A stretch of DNA of 64,000 nucleotides from Synergistaceae bacterium (GTDB taxonomy: Bacteria > Synergistota > Synergistia > Synergistales > Aminobacteriaceae), in the NCBI GenBank assembly GCA_017445405.1, contig JAFSUD010000024.1, positions 38,212 through 102,211 of the forward strand. Direction: 5' to 3'. Positions 24,778-33,646 of this stretch are shown here, piece by piece (positions within the stretch are counted from its first letter, which is position 1; each line of letters starts with the position of its first letter). A model generated the notes under the pieces. It searched no databases and had not been told where the DNA came from. It worked only from the letters and a program-made list of their open reading frames with translations. The translations under genes and the position numbers were made by a program.

Positions 24778-25227
24778 ATGCCTCTCAGCAAAAGCAGAAA
24801 GATTAATGAGCCGGTCTCTCAGCCTGATGAAGACGCAGCAGCTTTTCAGCGTTTTCTGGATGGGATCATAGCTGCATGGAAGAAGTTCTGGGGATTATTG
24901 CTCTCAGGGAGCATAACGTTTGAGGAGTTCCTTGCAGAAACAGGAGATTTCTTCGACAAGCACATTACTTCAACGGAAGATCAGAAGAATCTCGAGTACG
25001 TAGGCGGGACTCTGACTCTGTCGCTTGAGGGAAGGAGCAGCATAGCAGTTGATGCAAAGCTGTACTACAAGCGGCCGGATTCAGACGAGAAAGCCAAACT
25101 TGTTATTCAGGAACTCAAGAACAATGTAACAGTTGACAGGTTCAGTGATTGGGAAACTTCACAGGATGCTAAAGATCTCAGGAGATTCAGAAAGCTGGAG
25201 TACCCTATCGACGCTCCCGAGATGTGA
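24778..25227 (+). CDS. unknown protein, last gene of the AAA+ operon
   Basis: Start taken at 24778, where CAGGAGGA precedes the ATG at good spacing; an ATG at 24757 overlaps the previous gene. About 149 aa, soluble. A disordered N-terminus, a helical segment (A-A-F-Q-R-F-L-D-G-I-I-A-A-W-K-K-F-W) and a C-terminal beta-rich part (G-G-T-L-T-L-S-L-E-G-R-S-S-I-A-V) ending D-A-P-E-M. Not recognised. The tryptophan-rich helix could lie on a membrane or bind the neighbouring proteins. Confidence 0.65.
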   Translation: MPLSKSRKINEPVSQPDEDAAAFQRFLDGIIAAWKKFWGLLLSGSITFEEFLAETGDFFDKHITSTEDQKNLEYVGGTLTLSLEGRSSIAVDAKLYYKRPDSDEKAKLVIQELKNNVTVDRFSDWETSQDAKDLRRFRKLEYPIDAPEM

Positions 25228-25239
25228 ACATTTTTTGAT

Positions 25240-25273
25240 GCTGCCCTCTGCAACTCACAGGGGGCATTTTTTA
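25240..25273 (+). terminator. rho-independent terminator after the AAA+ operon
   Basis: TGCCCTCTG (25242-25250) pairs with CAGGGGGCA (25258-25266) around CAACTCA, followed by TTTTTT. The right arm and T-run occur again 66 bases downstream through a duplication. Confidence 0.75.
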
Positions 25274-25387
25274 GTACGCGCCTTTCTTGCTCAGCACCGC
25301 ATATACTGTTCGCAGCAGTATCACAGGGGGCATTTTTTAGTACGCGCCTTTCTTGCTCAACACTGCATATACTGTTCGCAACAGTAT
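25256..25387. repeat. 66-bp tandem direct duplication overlapping the 3' end of the wbaP-like gene
   Basis: Copy 1 25256-25321, copy 2 25322-25387, three mismatches. Each copy holds the terminator right arm plus T-run and the last codons of the minus-strand sugar-phosphate transferase. Copy 2 contains the real gene end, copy 1 is debris. Confidence 0.9.
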
Positions 25388-26740
25388 CACTATATCAAGC
25401 CATAATGACCAGTTCCGTATGTAGTAGAGGTTCATTTCCTTGCGGAGTTCGGTATCTACATCGCTTCTACCGCTTACCTGCCAAAATCCGGTCATGCCGG
25501 GCTTCACCATGTATATTTTCTTCGCAACGTAATCACCGTACGCAAAATCTACGTCGCTCTGAATTAACGGGCGGGGGCCTACAAGACTCATTTCTCCTCT
25601 CAGCACGTTAAAGAGCTGCGGGAGTTCATCTATGCTTGTCTTGCGGAGAATGCGGCCTATCTTGGTGAGTCTCGGGTCGTTCTTGAGCTTGATTCCCTTG
25701 TGGTAGTCGGCGAGGACTTCGGGATCTTTGAAGAGTTCTTCTGTGCGCTTGTCTGCATCTACGTACATTGTCCTAAACTTACACACCTTGAAATGCTTTA
25801 CCTTCCAGCCTACCCTGTCCTGAATGAATAATGCAGGGCCTTTATCTTCACGCTTTATCATCAATGCAGCCCAAAGCATTATCGGTGAGAAGATGATTAA
25901 CGCGAGCACTGCTCCGGTGTAGTCCATGATGCTTTTCACTGCCCGGTTCACAGGGTTGAAGAGTCCCTGAGACGCAGAGATTACCGGCATTCCGTCAACG
26001 TCGCGTATCGAGGCCGAAAACGTCGTGAGCATGTACATATCCGGGATGTAGTGCACCTGCTTCACGTGGAACTCCACGATGTCGAGAATGTGTGTCAGAA
26101 GACTCCGTGATGCCGTAGATATTGCCACCGCTGCCTCGTCAATGCGTGTAGTCTCGTAAATCTTCATGAAGTCCTCAAGACGGCCGAGCACCGGGAAACC
26201 TGCAACAGTCTTTCCCTGCTTCTCAGGGTCGTCGTCAAGAAAGCCGATCACTCTGCACGCCGTGAAGGGATGATCCGCAATCTTCTCTGCAAAAATTTCT
26301 CCTGTCCTTGCTGCTCCGAGAATGATAATGTTAGTTGTGAGAATGCCGAGCGCAAAGAATAACCGCCTGAACGCATAACGCGCACCAAGACACAGCGGCA
26401 CGAAGATTACTACTCCTGCGGCTATCATGAAGCGCGAGATGTCGAACTTCTGGGAGTACAGGTAGAGGACTATCACTAGGATGATCAGGACAGAGGACTT
26501 CAGCACAGCCTTCAGCTCGTCCCAAAATATCCAGTTCTTGAAGTCGTAGAGCGAGTTGAACCAGAAGACCGCGAGCATTGTTCCCGTAAAGAAAGCCTTT
26601 ATCTCAAACGTGAACTGTGCCTGCGCCCTACCAGTAAACCATAACGCTATTACCAGCGAGAAACTGAGCCAATATATGCATGTGTCAATTACAAGCTGGG
26701 TGAATGCTAGTGTGCTCCTGATTAAGTTAGTCTTGTCCAT
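25337..26740 (-). CDS. polyprenyl-phosphate sugar-phosphate transferase (WbaP/WcaJ-like)
   Basis: 467 aa. Four to five N-terminal TM helices, a Rossmann/CoA-binding-like middle ([11 protein letters not shown] and F-L-D-D-D-P), then a TM helix and the bacterial sugar transferase domain: [32 protein letters not shown], then [13 protein letters not shown]. It loads hexose-1-phosphate (often galactose or glucose) onto undecaprenyl phosphate and so starts a surface polysaccharide or O-antigen repeat unit at the inner membrane. The first sugar cannot be told from sequence. Confidence 0.9.
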   Translation of the reverse strand: MDKTNLIRSTLAFTQLVIDTCIYWLSFSLVIALWFTGRAQAQFTFEIKAFFTGTMLAVFWFNSLYDFKNWIFWDELKAVLKSSVLIILVIVLYLYSQKFDISRFMIAAGVVIFVPLCLGARYAFRRLFFALGILTTNIIILGAARTGEIFAEKIADHPFTACRVIGFLDDDPEKQGKTVAGFPVLGRLEDFMKIYETTRIDEAAVAISTASRSLLTHILDIVEFHVKQVHYIPDMYMLTTFSASIRDVDGMPVISASQGLFNPVNRAVKSIMDYTGAVLALIIFSPIMLWAALMIKREDKGPALFIQDRVGWKVKHFKVCKFRTMYVDADKRTEELFKDPEVLADYHKGIKLKNDPRLTKIGRILRKTSIDELPQLFNVLRGEMSLVGPRPLIQSDVDFAYGDYVAKKIYMVKPGMTGFWQVSGRSDVDTELRKEMNLYYIRNWSLWLDIVILLRTVYAVLSKKGAY

Positions 26741-26810
26741 AATCGCTAAAGTATAGCACTAAAACTTGTCTGTCCATCTGCTTTGCCTGCGTGAATTACC
26801 TGTTTCGCAG

Positions 26811-27761
26811 TCATGCCTTGTACTTAACGAGCCTATACGCTCCGCACACAAAGGAAATCAGCGGTAAAATCAGCACTATCAATCCTGTGTAGTTGTCTGC
26901 TGTGAGTTCATGCCACAAAATACTCTCGCCGGGGGCACACACGTACCTAGCGTTCATTTCTGAGGCCTCCTCCGCAGCCCATGCGTACACCTTCCGGGCT
27001 TTACCGTAAAAATACTCCATGCTCGGGACGTACCATTCGCCGGTCTCTTCGTCACGCATGATAGACAGCTTAGTATCCGGCAGCCTCTCGGTCAGGACAT
27101 ACGCAGACACTCTCTCAGGGTATGACTTGATGTCCCTGTGCGTGAAGAACGAGATGAAGCATCTTTTGCCGTCCTTGTCAGTGAACACAGCGAGGTAATA
27201 TTTCCGCTCGTTCCCGCCCTCCTCAGACTGCATGACAGCGTAACTGTCAATCACTATGAGTTCATCGATGTAATACGTTTTGTTGTAGGCAAGCTCTCCG
27301 AATGATACCGTCCTGATGTCTACAGCCTTGACGGGAAGGACATACATGAACACGCACATTAACGCCGCGCCTATCGCGAGCAGACTCCATCCCTCGAAAC
27401 GCTTGCTCTGTCTCGCAACTTCCTGCTCCTTCAGTGAGAGTTCTTCCGGTGTCAGGCCTTCATTCTCTGCAGCTTCCTTCTGAGCCTGAGACTCGAGTCT
27501 TCTCCACGCCCATATTCTGACGCGCCAGAAAATTACGCACAGCACAGCAAACGATGCTACAGACAGCAATAATGCTAAATCACTCTTATTGCTTCCGGTG
27601 ATGGCATCAACAGCCTTCATAGATAACGGAAGCCAGAATACAGCAACAAGTACCATCATTGCCCACGATGTCAGAGAGGTTAATATCTTGCCGTTTCTTG
27701 TGGCTCTCGGGGCGGACGGATACGTTTTATAACGCTTTGTAATATCGAAGAAGGGTATCAT
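26811..27761 (-). CDS. unknown integral membrane protein
   Basis: 316 aa, not recognised. Two TM helices near residues 33-90, a highly charged cytoplasmic segment (about 92-125, Q-A-Q-K-E-A-A-E-N-E), a third TM about 128-148, a roughly 140-residue presumably extracytoplasmic domain with beta character, and a final TM near 292-311. The ATG lies one base from the manA stop on the same strand, so it belongs to the alr-manA transcript. Function unknown. Confidence 0.7.
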   Translation of the reverse strand: MIPFFDITKRYKTYPSAPRATRNGKILTSLTSWAMMVLVAVFWLPLSMKAVDAITGSNKSDLALLLSVASFAVLCVIFWRVRIWAWRRLESQAQKEAAENEGLTPEELSLKEQEVARQSKRFEGWSLLAIGAALMCVFMYVLPVKAVDIRTVSFGELAYNKTYYIDELIVIDSYAVMQSEEGGNERKYYLAVFTDKDGKRCFISFFTHRDIKSYPERVSAYVLTERLPDTKLSIMRDEETGEWYVPSMEYFYGKARKVYAWAAEEASEMNARYVCAPGESILWHELTADNYTGLIVLILPLISFVCGAYRLVKYKA

Positions 27762-27762
27762 A

Positions 27763-28713
27763 TCAGCTTGTTTGTCCTTTCACTTGATTTAGAGACACGG
27801 CCAGCATAACCGACTTTCCGCATAATGTAAACATTTCTTCACAGTCTGCAGGAACGTAAACATTGCTTCCCTTCACCATCTCACACTCAAACGATCCGCA
27901 GGAAAATCTGCCTTCACCATCAAGGCACAGAAGAAACCTGAAGCTCCCTGACGCTCTGCCTGTAAACGGAGCAAAAGCCTTCTCAACATGAAACTTGCTG
28001 CAGCTCACCAGAACATTACCTGCCCGTCCCGGAGGAGTGATGCTCAGGGGGAAAGTGTTAGTTACGTCGAGTGCCTTTGCAATGTGAAGCTCTCTCGGCT
28101 TTCCGTCAGCTCCTACCCTTCCGTAATCGTAGACTCTGTAGGTGATGTTGCTGTTCTCCTGAATCTCGGCCAATGTGATTCCCGGGCCTATTGCGTGAAT
28201 TGTTCCTGCAGGGATGAAGTATAAATCTCCGTCCTTCACGTACACCTTCCTCAACAGCCCGGTAACTGTGCCGTCAGTGATGGCCTGCTCGAAGTCCCTG
28301 CGTGATACATTCCTGCTGAAGCCCAGATAGATATATGCTCCCTCGTCATGATTCAGGATGTACCAGCATTCAGTCTTGCCCCTGCTGTGCTCTACCCGTC
28401 TAGCGTAGTCGTTGAAGGGGTGCACCTGAATTGATAACGGCTGCTGTGAGTCAATGAGCTTGACCATCAGGGGGAACGTGTCATCACCAGAGAAAGACGG
28501 AGAGACGACAGCAGGATACTTCTTTGCTGCCTCCGAGAGAGTCAGGCCTACGAGTTCACCGTCAAGGATGAGGTTATCGCCGTCCTTGTGAGAGGCAAGC
28601 TCCCAGCTTTCGGCGAGAGTCGGAGAGTCCGGAGTCTTCCCCCAGTCAGTGATGAGTCTCGTCCCGCCCCACAAGTAATCTTTGAAGACCGGGCGCAATC
28701 GGAACGACAGCAT
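27763..28713 (-). CDS. manA: mannose-6-phosphate isomerase, class I type
   Basis: 316 aa cupin-fold isomerase converting mannose-6-P and fructose-6-P, feeding GDP-mannose or glycan precursors. W-G-G-T-R-L near the start, then P-L-S-I-Q-V-H-P with zinc-binding His, K-T-E-C-W-Y-I-L, F-I-P-A-G-T-I-H-A-I-G and L-A-E-I-Q-E-N-S-N-I-T-Y-R-V-Y-D-Y-G-R are standard motifs. Length matches the short bacterial/Bacillus ManA form. Immediately follows alr (stop and start adjacent) on the minus strand. Confidence 0.93.
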   Translation of the reverse strand: MLSFRLRPVFKDYLWGGTRLITDWGKTPDSPTLAESWELASHKDGDNLILDGELVGLTLSEAAKKYPAVVSPSFSGDDTFPLMVKLIDSQQPLSIQVHPFNDYARRVEHSRGKTECWYILNHDEGAYIYLGFSRNVSRRDFEQAITDGTVTGLLRKVYVKDGDLYFIPAGTIHAIGPGITLAEIQENSNITYRVYDYGRVGADGKPRELHIAKALDVTNTFPLSITPPGRAGNVLVSCSKFHVEKAFAPFTGRASGSFRFLLCLDGEGRFSCGSFECEMVKGSNVYVPADCEEMFTLCGKSVMLAVSLNQVKGQTS

Positions 28714-29874
28714 CTACACGCTCGCTTTTCCGCCCTCGATGAACACTCTCGGGACTCTCTGTGATGGCATACACACAATTTCATGAATGATTGTTCCTGC
28801 GTTCTTTGCAGCAATGGGAATCAGTTCTCCGTCCCACACTGTCGCAACATCACCGGCTCTGACGTTCGGAATGTCCGTAACATCTATCATGCACATATCC
28901 ATGCAGACCCGGCCGACGTTCGGGCAGAGCACACCGTGTATCTTCACGCTGAAGTTATTAGAAAGAGTGCGGGGGAATCCGTCAGCGTAGCCCATAGGAA
29001 GAACAGCGATAACAGAATCCCGCTTTAGTGTGTAAGTGCGTCCGTAGCTTATGGTTGTTCCTGCGGGGAGTCTGCGTACTGCGGTGATTCTGCTCTTGAG
29101 GGTCATGACGGGGTGAAGGTCAAGTTTTGCGTTCTCGTTGCCTGTGTCTGTGGATTCGTAGCCGTAGAGGACGAGTCCGAAGCGTCCCATGCCGAGGTGA
29201 GCCTCCGGGTAGCCGAGAGTGCCTACGCTTGCTGCAGCGTGAGCGATCGTGAAGTCTTGGCCGAGACGAGAGAGAGTCTGCCTTGCGTCGTTGAAGCGGG
29301 ATAGCTGAAGGCGGGTGTAGTCCGGGTCGCCGTCTGCAGCAGCAAAGTGCGTGAAGATTCCCTCTGCCTCGAGTCCGGGGAGTCTGCAGGCAGTTATGAT
29401 GTCGCGGGCTGTGCGTTCCTTCTCCGAGTCATTGTCTGGCCAGAAGAATCCCGTCCTGCTCATGCCGGTATCTATCTTTACGTGAATGCGTATCGTCGTG
29501 TGAAGAGCCTGCGCGAGTGATGAGAGAGCTTTTGCGTTCTCAAGATCGCCGACTGCCTGAGTGATGGAGTACTTGCTGATGAGTTCTGCAAATTCCGGCT
29601 GAGTCTGCCCGAGACAGAGAATCGGAAGGGTGATTCCTGCGTTGCGGAGTTCTATGCCTTCGGGGACAGTTGCGACGGCGAGGTAGTCAGCACCGTTAGC
29701 CTGAAGAGTGCGTGCACATGGGATGACTCCGTGTCCGTAAGCGTTGGCCTTGACTACACCTAAGAATTTTGCTGATGGAGCGAGGATTCTGCGGAGAGTG
29801 TGAATGTTGTGTGCGAGGTCGTCAAGATTGATTTCTGCCCATGTTCTGGACGTTGCGAGTTCTAAGTCTGTCAT
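28714..29874 (-). CDS. alr: alanine racemase
   Basis: PLP enzyme making D-alanine for peptidoglycan. 386 aa. N-terminal PLP-Lys motif V-V-K-A-N-A-Y-G-H-G, I-D-T-G-M-S-R-T-G in the barrel, and M-G-Y-A-D-G-F-P-R in the C-terminal beta domain, with the catalytic Tyr supplied by G-Y-A. AGGAGG sits at proper distance from the ATG. Downstream genes manA and the membrane protein are contiguous with it. Confidence 0.95.
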   Translation of the reverse strand: MTDLELATSRTWAEINLDDLAHNIHTLRRILAPSAKFLGVVKANAYGHGVIPCARTLQANGADYLAVATVPEGIELRNAGITLPILCLGQTQPEFAELISKYSITQAVGDLENAKALSSLAQALHTTIRIHVKIDTGMSRTGFFWPDNDSEKERTARDIITACRLPGLEAEGIFTHFAAADGDPDYTRLQLSRFNDARQTLSRLGQDFTIAHAAASVGTLGYPEAHLGMGRFGLVLYGYESTDTGNENAKLDLHPVMTLKSRITAVRRLPAGTTISYGRTYTLKRDSVIAVLPMGYADGFPRTLSNNFSVKIHGVLCPNVGRVCMDMCMIDVTDIPNVRAGDVATVWDGELIPIAAKNAGTIIHEIVCMPSQRVPRVFIEGGKASV

Positions 29875-29889
29875 AATGATTCCTCCTGA

Positions 29890-30096
29890 TTATTTGAGTC
29901 CTTCATTGAACTCTTCCTGAGTTATGCCGAGCTGCTGTTTGAGAATCTTTCTCCATGTATTTCTGTCAATTTCTCCGCTCCCTCTGGAGACTCTGATTCG
30001 CTTGCTGTTGTAGAGATAAATATCATGGTTTCCGCCGTGCCTTAAAAATATAGCATTGCGGTCTAGGAATCTTATGAGATCATTCCATCTAGGCAT
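29890..30096 (-). CDS. HicA-family toxin (mRNA interferase)
   Basis: 68 aa. The compact dsRBD-like fold is suggested by W-N-D-L-I-R-F-L, the key R-H-G-G-N-H-D-I-Y segment with the catalytic-type His, and I-D-R-N-T-W-R-K-I-L-K-Q-Q-L-G-I at the C-terminus. HicA toxins cleave mRNA in a translation-independent way. It overlaps the upstream antitoxin-like gene by 25 bases, and ends 16 bases before alr, so it may share a transcript with alr. Confidence 0.75.
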   Translation of the reverse strand: MPRWNDLIRFLDRNAIFLRHGGNHDIYLYNSKRIRVSRGSGEIDRNTWRKILKQQLGITQEEFNEGLK

Positions 30097-30407
30097 TTCT
30101 TCAGTTCCTCCTTTGAACTCATAAGAATTTTTGCGAAGAACTCAAAAGATACATCATCTGTCGGTTCGTCATCTTCATATATGCACCTTGCAATCTCCTT
30201 CAGCGCGTCAATATAATCATCAACAGCTTCATCAAAAGTTATCCCCACTCCGTAAGTCTGAATCGTTCCCGGAGCATTGTACTTAGTCCAGCAGCTCCAG
30301 TGTCCGTTGTCTTCCCTGACGTACTCCACCGGGATTTTCAAGTTCCTGATCCTCGCTACGAATGCGAGCAAGGGCAGTGAAAGGCAATCAACCGTTCTTT
30401 GTTCCAT
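30072..30407 (-). CDS. HicB-like antitoxin partner (putative)
   Basis: 111 aa. Contains a HicB-type beta-strand region, V-E-Y-V-R-E-D-N-G-H-W-S-C-W and a G-V-G-I-T-F-D-E-A-V-D-D-Y-I-D-A-L-K-E-I-A helix, consistent with the HicB pseudo-RNase H fold. No DNA-binding domain is obvious. Antitoxin-first order with a 25-base overlap into hicA. A minus-strand TG-A-TAGAAT (plus 30440-30448) lies about 33 bases upstream of its start. Confidence 0.6.
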   Translation of the reverse strand: MEQRTVDCLSLPLLAFVARIRNLKIPVEYVREDNGHWSCWTKYNAPGTIQTYGVGITFDEAVDDYIDALKEIARCIYEDDEPTDDVSFEFFAKILMSSKEELKKCLDGMIS

Positions 30408-30439
30408 TAATAATCACTCCATTGATTGGGATAGTGAGT

Positions 30440-30506
30440 ATTCTATCACTCAGGCAATGATTTACGCCTCCCTATGTACGCGATAACGGGCAAAATGCTA
30501 TATAAT
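30440..30506. promoter_or_regulatory. divergent promoter region between hicB-like and fba
   Basis: Minus strand: TG-A-TAGAAT at 30440-30448 pointing into the toxin-antitoxin pair. Plus strand: TATAAT at 30501-30506 pointing into fba, 44 bases from the ATG. The two -10 elements stand about 55 bases apart, so the transcripts diverge here. Confidence 0.45.
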
Positions 30507-30549
30507 TACGCCATCCATAATAAATTAATTCAGGAGGGTAATTCTTGCT

Positions 30550-31413
30550 ATGTTAGTAAACGCAAAAGAGATGCTCACTGCAGCAAAAGCAGGTCATTAC
30601 GCAGTCGGCCAGTTCAACATCAATAACCTCGAGTGGACAAAGGCAGTCCTTCAGGTCGCAGAAGAACTCAAGTCCCCCGTCATTCTCGGCGTGTCCGAAG
30701 GCGCAGGCAAGTACATGGGCGGCTTCCGCACAGTTCAGGCAATGGTCGAGGCAATGGACGCATCACTCGGCATCACTGTCCCTGTCTGCACGCACCTTGA
30801 TCACGGCACATACGAGGGCGCGTACAAGTGCATCAAGGCGGGCTTCACGTCAATCATGTTCGACGGCTCGCATTTCCCCATTGACGAGAACGTCGCCAAG
30901 ACCGTGGAGCTTACTCACGCTGCCCACATGCTCGGCCTGACCATCGAGGCAGAGGTCGGAGCAATCGGCGGAGAGGAAGACGGAGTAGTCGGCATGGGCG
31001 AGTGCGCTGACCCCGACGAGTGCAAGCGCATAGCGGATCTCGGAGTCGACATGCTCGCAGCAGGCATCGGCAACATTCACGGCAAATATCCCGCAAACTG
31101 GAAGGGCTTATCGTTCGAGACCCTCGCGAAGGTTCAGGAGAAGACGGGAATCATGCCCTTAGTTCTTCACGGCGGAAGCGGCATTCCTGACGAGATGGTC
31201 AAGAAGGCAATCACTCTCGGAGTCAGCAAGGTCAACGTCAACACAGAGTGCCAGCTCGCATTTGCAGCAGCAACCCGCAAGTACATCGAGGCAGGCAAGG
31301 ACAACGAGGGCAAGGGCTACGATCCCCGCAAGCTTCTCGCACCCGGCTTTGAGGCCATCAAGGAGACAGTGCGCGAGAAAATCCGCCTATTCGGTTCAGA
31401 CGGCAAGGCGTAA
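30550..31413 (+). CDS. fba: class II fructose-bisphosphate aldolase
   Basis: 287 aa zinc-dependent aldolase. N-terminal N-A-K-E-M-L...Y-A-V-G-Q-F-N-I-N-N, T-H-L-D-H-G (catalytic Asp and zinc His), F-D-G-S-H-F-P, E-A-E-V-G-A-I-G-G-E-E-D, G-N-I-H-G-K-Y and V-L-H-G-G-S-G-I-P are all present. A glycolytic/gluconeogenic enzyme. Followed after 2 bases by kdsA. With fbaB at 11.6 kb the organism has both aldolase classes. AGGAGG upstream. Confidence 0.95.
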   Translation: MLVNAKEMLTAAKAGHYAVGQFNINNLEWTKAVLQVAEELKSPVILGVSEGAGKYMGGFRTVQAMVEAMDASLGITVPVCTHLDHGTYEGAYKCIKAGFTSIMFDGSHFPIDENVAKTVELTHAAHMLGLTIEAEVGAIGGEEDGVVGMGECADPDECKRIADLGVDMLAAGIGNIHGKYPANWKGLSFETLAKVQEKTGIMPLVLHGGSGIPDEMVKKAITLGVSKVNVNTECQLAFAAATRKYIEAGKDNEGKGYDPRKLLAPGFEAIKETVREKIRLFGSDGKA

Positions 31414-31415
31414 AC

Positions 31416-32270
31416 GTGAGCACAAAGCAGTACCAGTTAGACGGCAGAGTTATAGGTGACGGGAGCCTCGCAGTAATAGCGGGGCCTTGTTCACTTGAAA
31501 GCCCCGAGCTAGGCCTCAGAGTCGCAAAGGCCATGAAGCACATCTGCGACGAACGCGGACTCCTCTACATCTTCAAGGCATCGTTCGACAAAGCTAACCG
31601 CACCTCGATTCATGCCTACAGAGGCCCGGGACTCGAGAAGGGACTCGAGCAGCTCGCGGAGATTAAGCGCATGGTCGGAGTGCCTATTCTGACGGACATT
31701 CACGAGAGCTTTCAGGCAGCTCCGGCTGGAGAAGTCGCCGACGTGTTACAGATTCCCGCTTTCCTGTGCAGACAGACGGACTTGCTCGTTGCTGCAGCCA
31801 AGACAGGACGCATCATCAACGTCAAGAAGGCGCAGTTCCTTGCTCCTGATGATATGCAGTACGTCGCGGCCAAGTGCAGGGAGTCGGGGAACGACAAGGT
31901 GATTTTCTGCGAGCGCGGGACGTTCATGGGCTATCACCGTCTCGTTGCGGACATGACAGGAATAATCAAGATGCGTGAATTCGGCTACCCGATAATCTTC
32001 GACGCAACCCACAGCGCACAGAGGCCGGGAGAACTCGGAGGCATGAGCGGAGGAGACTGGAGGCTCGCTTTCCCGCTGTCGAGAGCTGCAGCAGGAGTAG
32101 GAGTCGACGGAGTGTTTGCGGAGACTCACCCGAGTCCGAAAGATGCACTCAGCGACGGGCCTAACATGATACCCCTGAACATGATGGGCGAATTTCTGGA
32201 TCAGGTGCTCGCAGTCCATAATGCCAGCCGGAATTTTGCGCTGAGGGACAATTTCGAGGAAGAGAAGTAA
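31416..32270 (+). CDS. kdsA: 3-deoxy-8-phosphooctulonate synthase
   Basis: KdsA condenses phosphoenolpyruvate with arabinose-5-phosphate to KDO-8-phosphate, the first committed step of the LPS inner-core sugar KDO. 284 aa with I-A-G-P-C-S-L-E, F-K-A-S-F-D-K-A-N-R-T-S, I-F-D-A-T-H-S and E-T-H-P-S-P. GTG start, which places the protein start just before the typical N-terminus. Heads the KDO cluster kdsA ... kdsD-kdsB. Confidence 0.95.
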   Translation: MSTKQYQLDGRVIGDGSLAVIAGPCSLESPELGLRVAKAMKHICDERGLLYIFKASFDKANRTSIHAYRGPGLEKGLEQLAEIKRMVGVPILTDIHESFQAAPAGEVADVLQIPAFLCRQTDLLVAAAKTGRIINVKKAQFLAPDDMQYVAAKCRESGNDKVIFCERGTFMGYHRLVADMTGIIKMREFGYPIIFDATHSAQRPGELGGMSGGDWRLAFPLSRAAAGVGVDGVFAETHPSPKDALSDGPNMIPLNMMGEFLDQVLAVHNASRNFALRDNFEEEK

Positions 32271-32303
32271 TTTTGCTGTAACGTCATGAAAGCTGGTGAA
32301 TAA

Positions 32304-33638
32304 ATGAGTAACCTGATTGTTTCAAGATTCGGAGGACATGCGGCGGCCAGTGCTGAGGAAGTCATCAAGGCTGCACAGATAATCAAGGCTAATCCTGACA
32401 GAAGGTATATCGTCGTCTCTGCACCGGGAGCGACTCCTGACAGCGTCGGGATAACTGACATGCTCTATTTCTGCCATTCAAGTTTTCACAACGGGGAGAA
32501 TTACATTGATACCCTGATGAAGATTGATGAACGCTACAGAGAAATAGTAGACGGCCTAAAAATTGACTTCAGCCTTGATGCGGAAATTGCTTCTCTGAAG
32601 GATGCTTTGGAGCAGAGAATGAACCTCGACTACATAGGCAGCAGAGGAGAGTACATCATGGCTAAGATTCTCGCAAAGTATCTTGAGTGGGAATTTGTCG
32701 ATGCTTCACAGTTAATCTTCTTCACAGGAACAGGCAGCCCCGACAAGGATAAGACTTTCAGGACAGCAAACGAGAGGCTGCAGGGTTTCGAGCGTGCAGT
32801 GATACCGAGCTTCTACGGATCGTTGCCTGACGGAAGAATCAAGACGTTCATGCGCGGAGACTGTGATACTGCCGGTGCAATGGTGGCGTGCGCTGTGAAG
32901 GCTGACTTGTTCGAGAAGTGGAGCGATGACGCAAAGATTTACAGTGCTGACCCGGAAGTGATACGTGATGCAGAATTAATCAGGCATGTAACTTATGCTG
33001 AGGCTCTGGAGATGAACTATATCGGCATCAACATAATCAATGACTACGATATATTCATGCTGAACGAGGCAGGAATACCCATGATGATAGCCAGCACAGA
33101 CACTCCCGAAGATGAAGGTATGCTCATAAGCACGAGGCTTCCTGAAAATGCCAGGCGGAAAGTTACGGCATGTATAGCAGGACATAACAGCTTCAGTGTT
33201 ATTCATGTGAACAAGTACGGACTGAATAAGACGAGTGATTTTGCAGAGAAATTATTCGGAGTATTCCGCAGGAACAATATAGCCTGCCAGCACTATCTTT
33301 CGGGCATACACAAGATGGCGATAGTCCTCAAGTCTCCGATATTTGACCTTAGACGCGACAAGATACTCACCGAGATGAAGAATGCCGTAAATCCTGATTC
33401 ATTGGATGTAGAGAGGGGATTATCACTGATAGCTATAGTCGGTGAAGGCATGAGCACAGTAAAGGGAGTGTTCAGCAGAATATTTGATGCATTGGCGCGC
33501 GTGGGAATAAAGGTGAAGATGATAGAGCAGGGAGCTGATGATTTGAATATTATTGTCGGAGTGTCAGACAGTGATTATGAGCCGGCAATAAGGACGCTTT
33601 ACAGGTCAATCTGCATGAATGATGAGGAATGGGATTAG
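32304..33638 (+). CDS. aspartate kinase-like protein with ACT domains
   Basis: 444 aa amino-acid kinase-fold protein. N-terminus V-S-R-F-G-G-H-A-A-A is where aspartokinases read K-F-G-G-T-S. Y-S-A-D-P-E-V-I-R-D-A and T-Y-A-E-A-L-E-M-N-Y follow the aspartokinase pattern. Two ACT-like segments fill the C-terminal 150 residues. Aspartate kinase makes beta-aspartyl-phosphate for lysine, threonine and methionine. The Lys of the K-F-G-G motif is Arg here and the T-S after G-G is H-A, so catalysis or specificity could differ. The gene is embedded in the KDO cluster with no obvious link to it. Confidence 0.8.
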   Translation: MSNLIVSRFGGHAAASAEEVIKAAQIIKANPDRRYIVVSAPGATPDSVGITDMLYFCHSSFHNGENYIDTLMKIDERYREIVDGLKIDFSLDAEIASLKDALEQRMNLDYIGSRGEYIMAKILAKYLEWEFVDASQLIFFTGTGSPDKDKTFRTANERLQGFERAVIPSFYGSLPDGRIKTFMRGDCDTAGAMVACAVKADLFEKWSDDAKIYSADPEVIRDAELIRHVTYAEALEMNYIGINIINDYDIFMLNEAGIPMMIASTDTPEDEGMLISTRLPENARRKVTACIAGHNSFSVIHVNKYGLNKTSDFAEKLFGVFRRNNIACQHYLSGIHKMAIVLKSPIFDLRRDKILTEMKNAVNPDSLDVERGLSLIAIVGEGMSTVKGVFSRIFDALARVGIKVKMIEQGADDLNIIVGVSDSDYEPAIRTLYRSICMNDEEWD

Positions 33639-33646
33639 CTTGCGGC

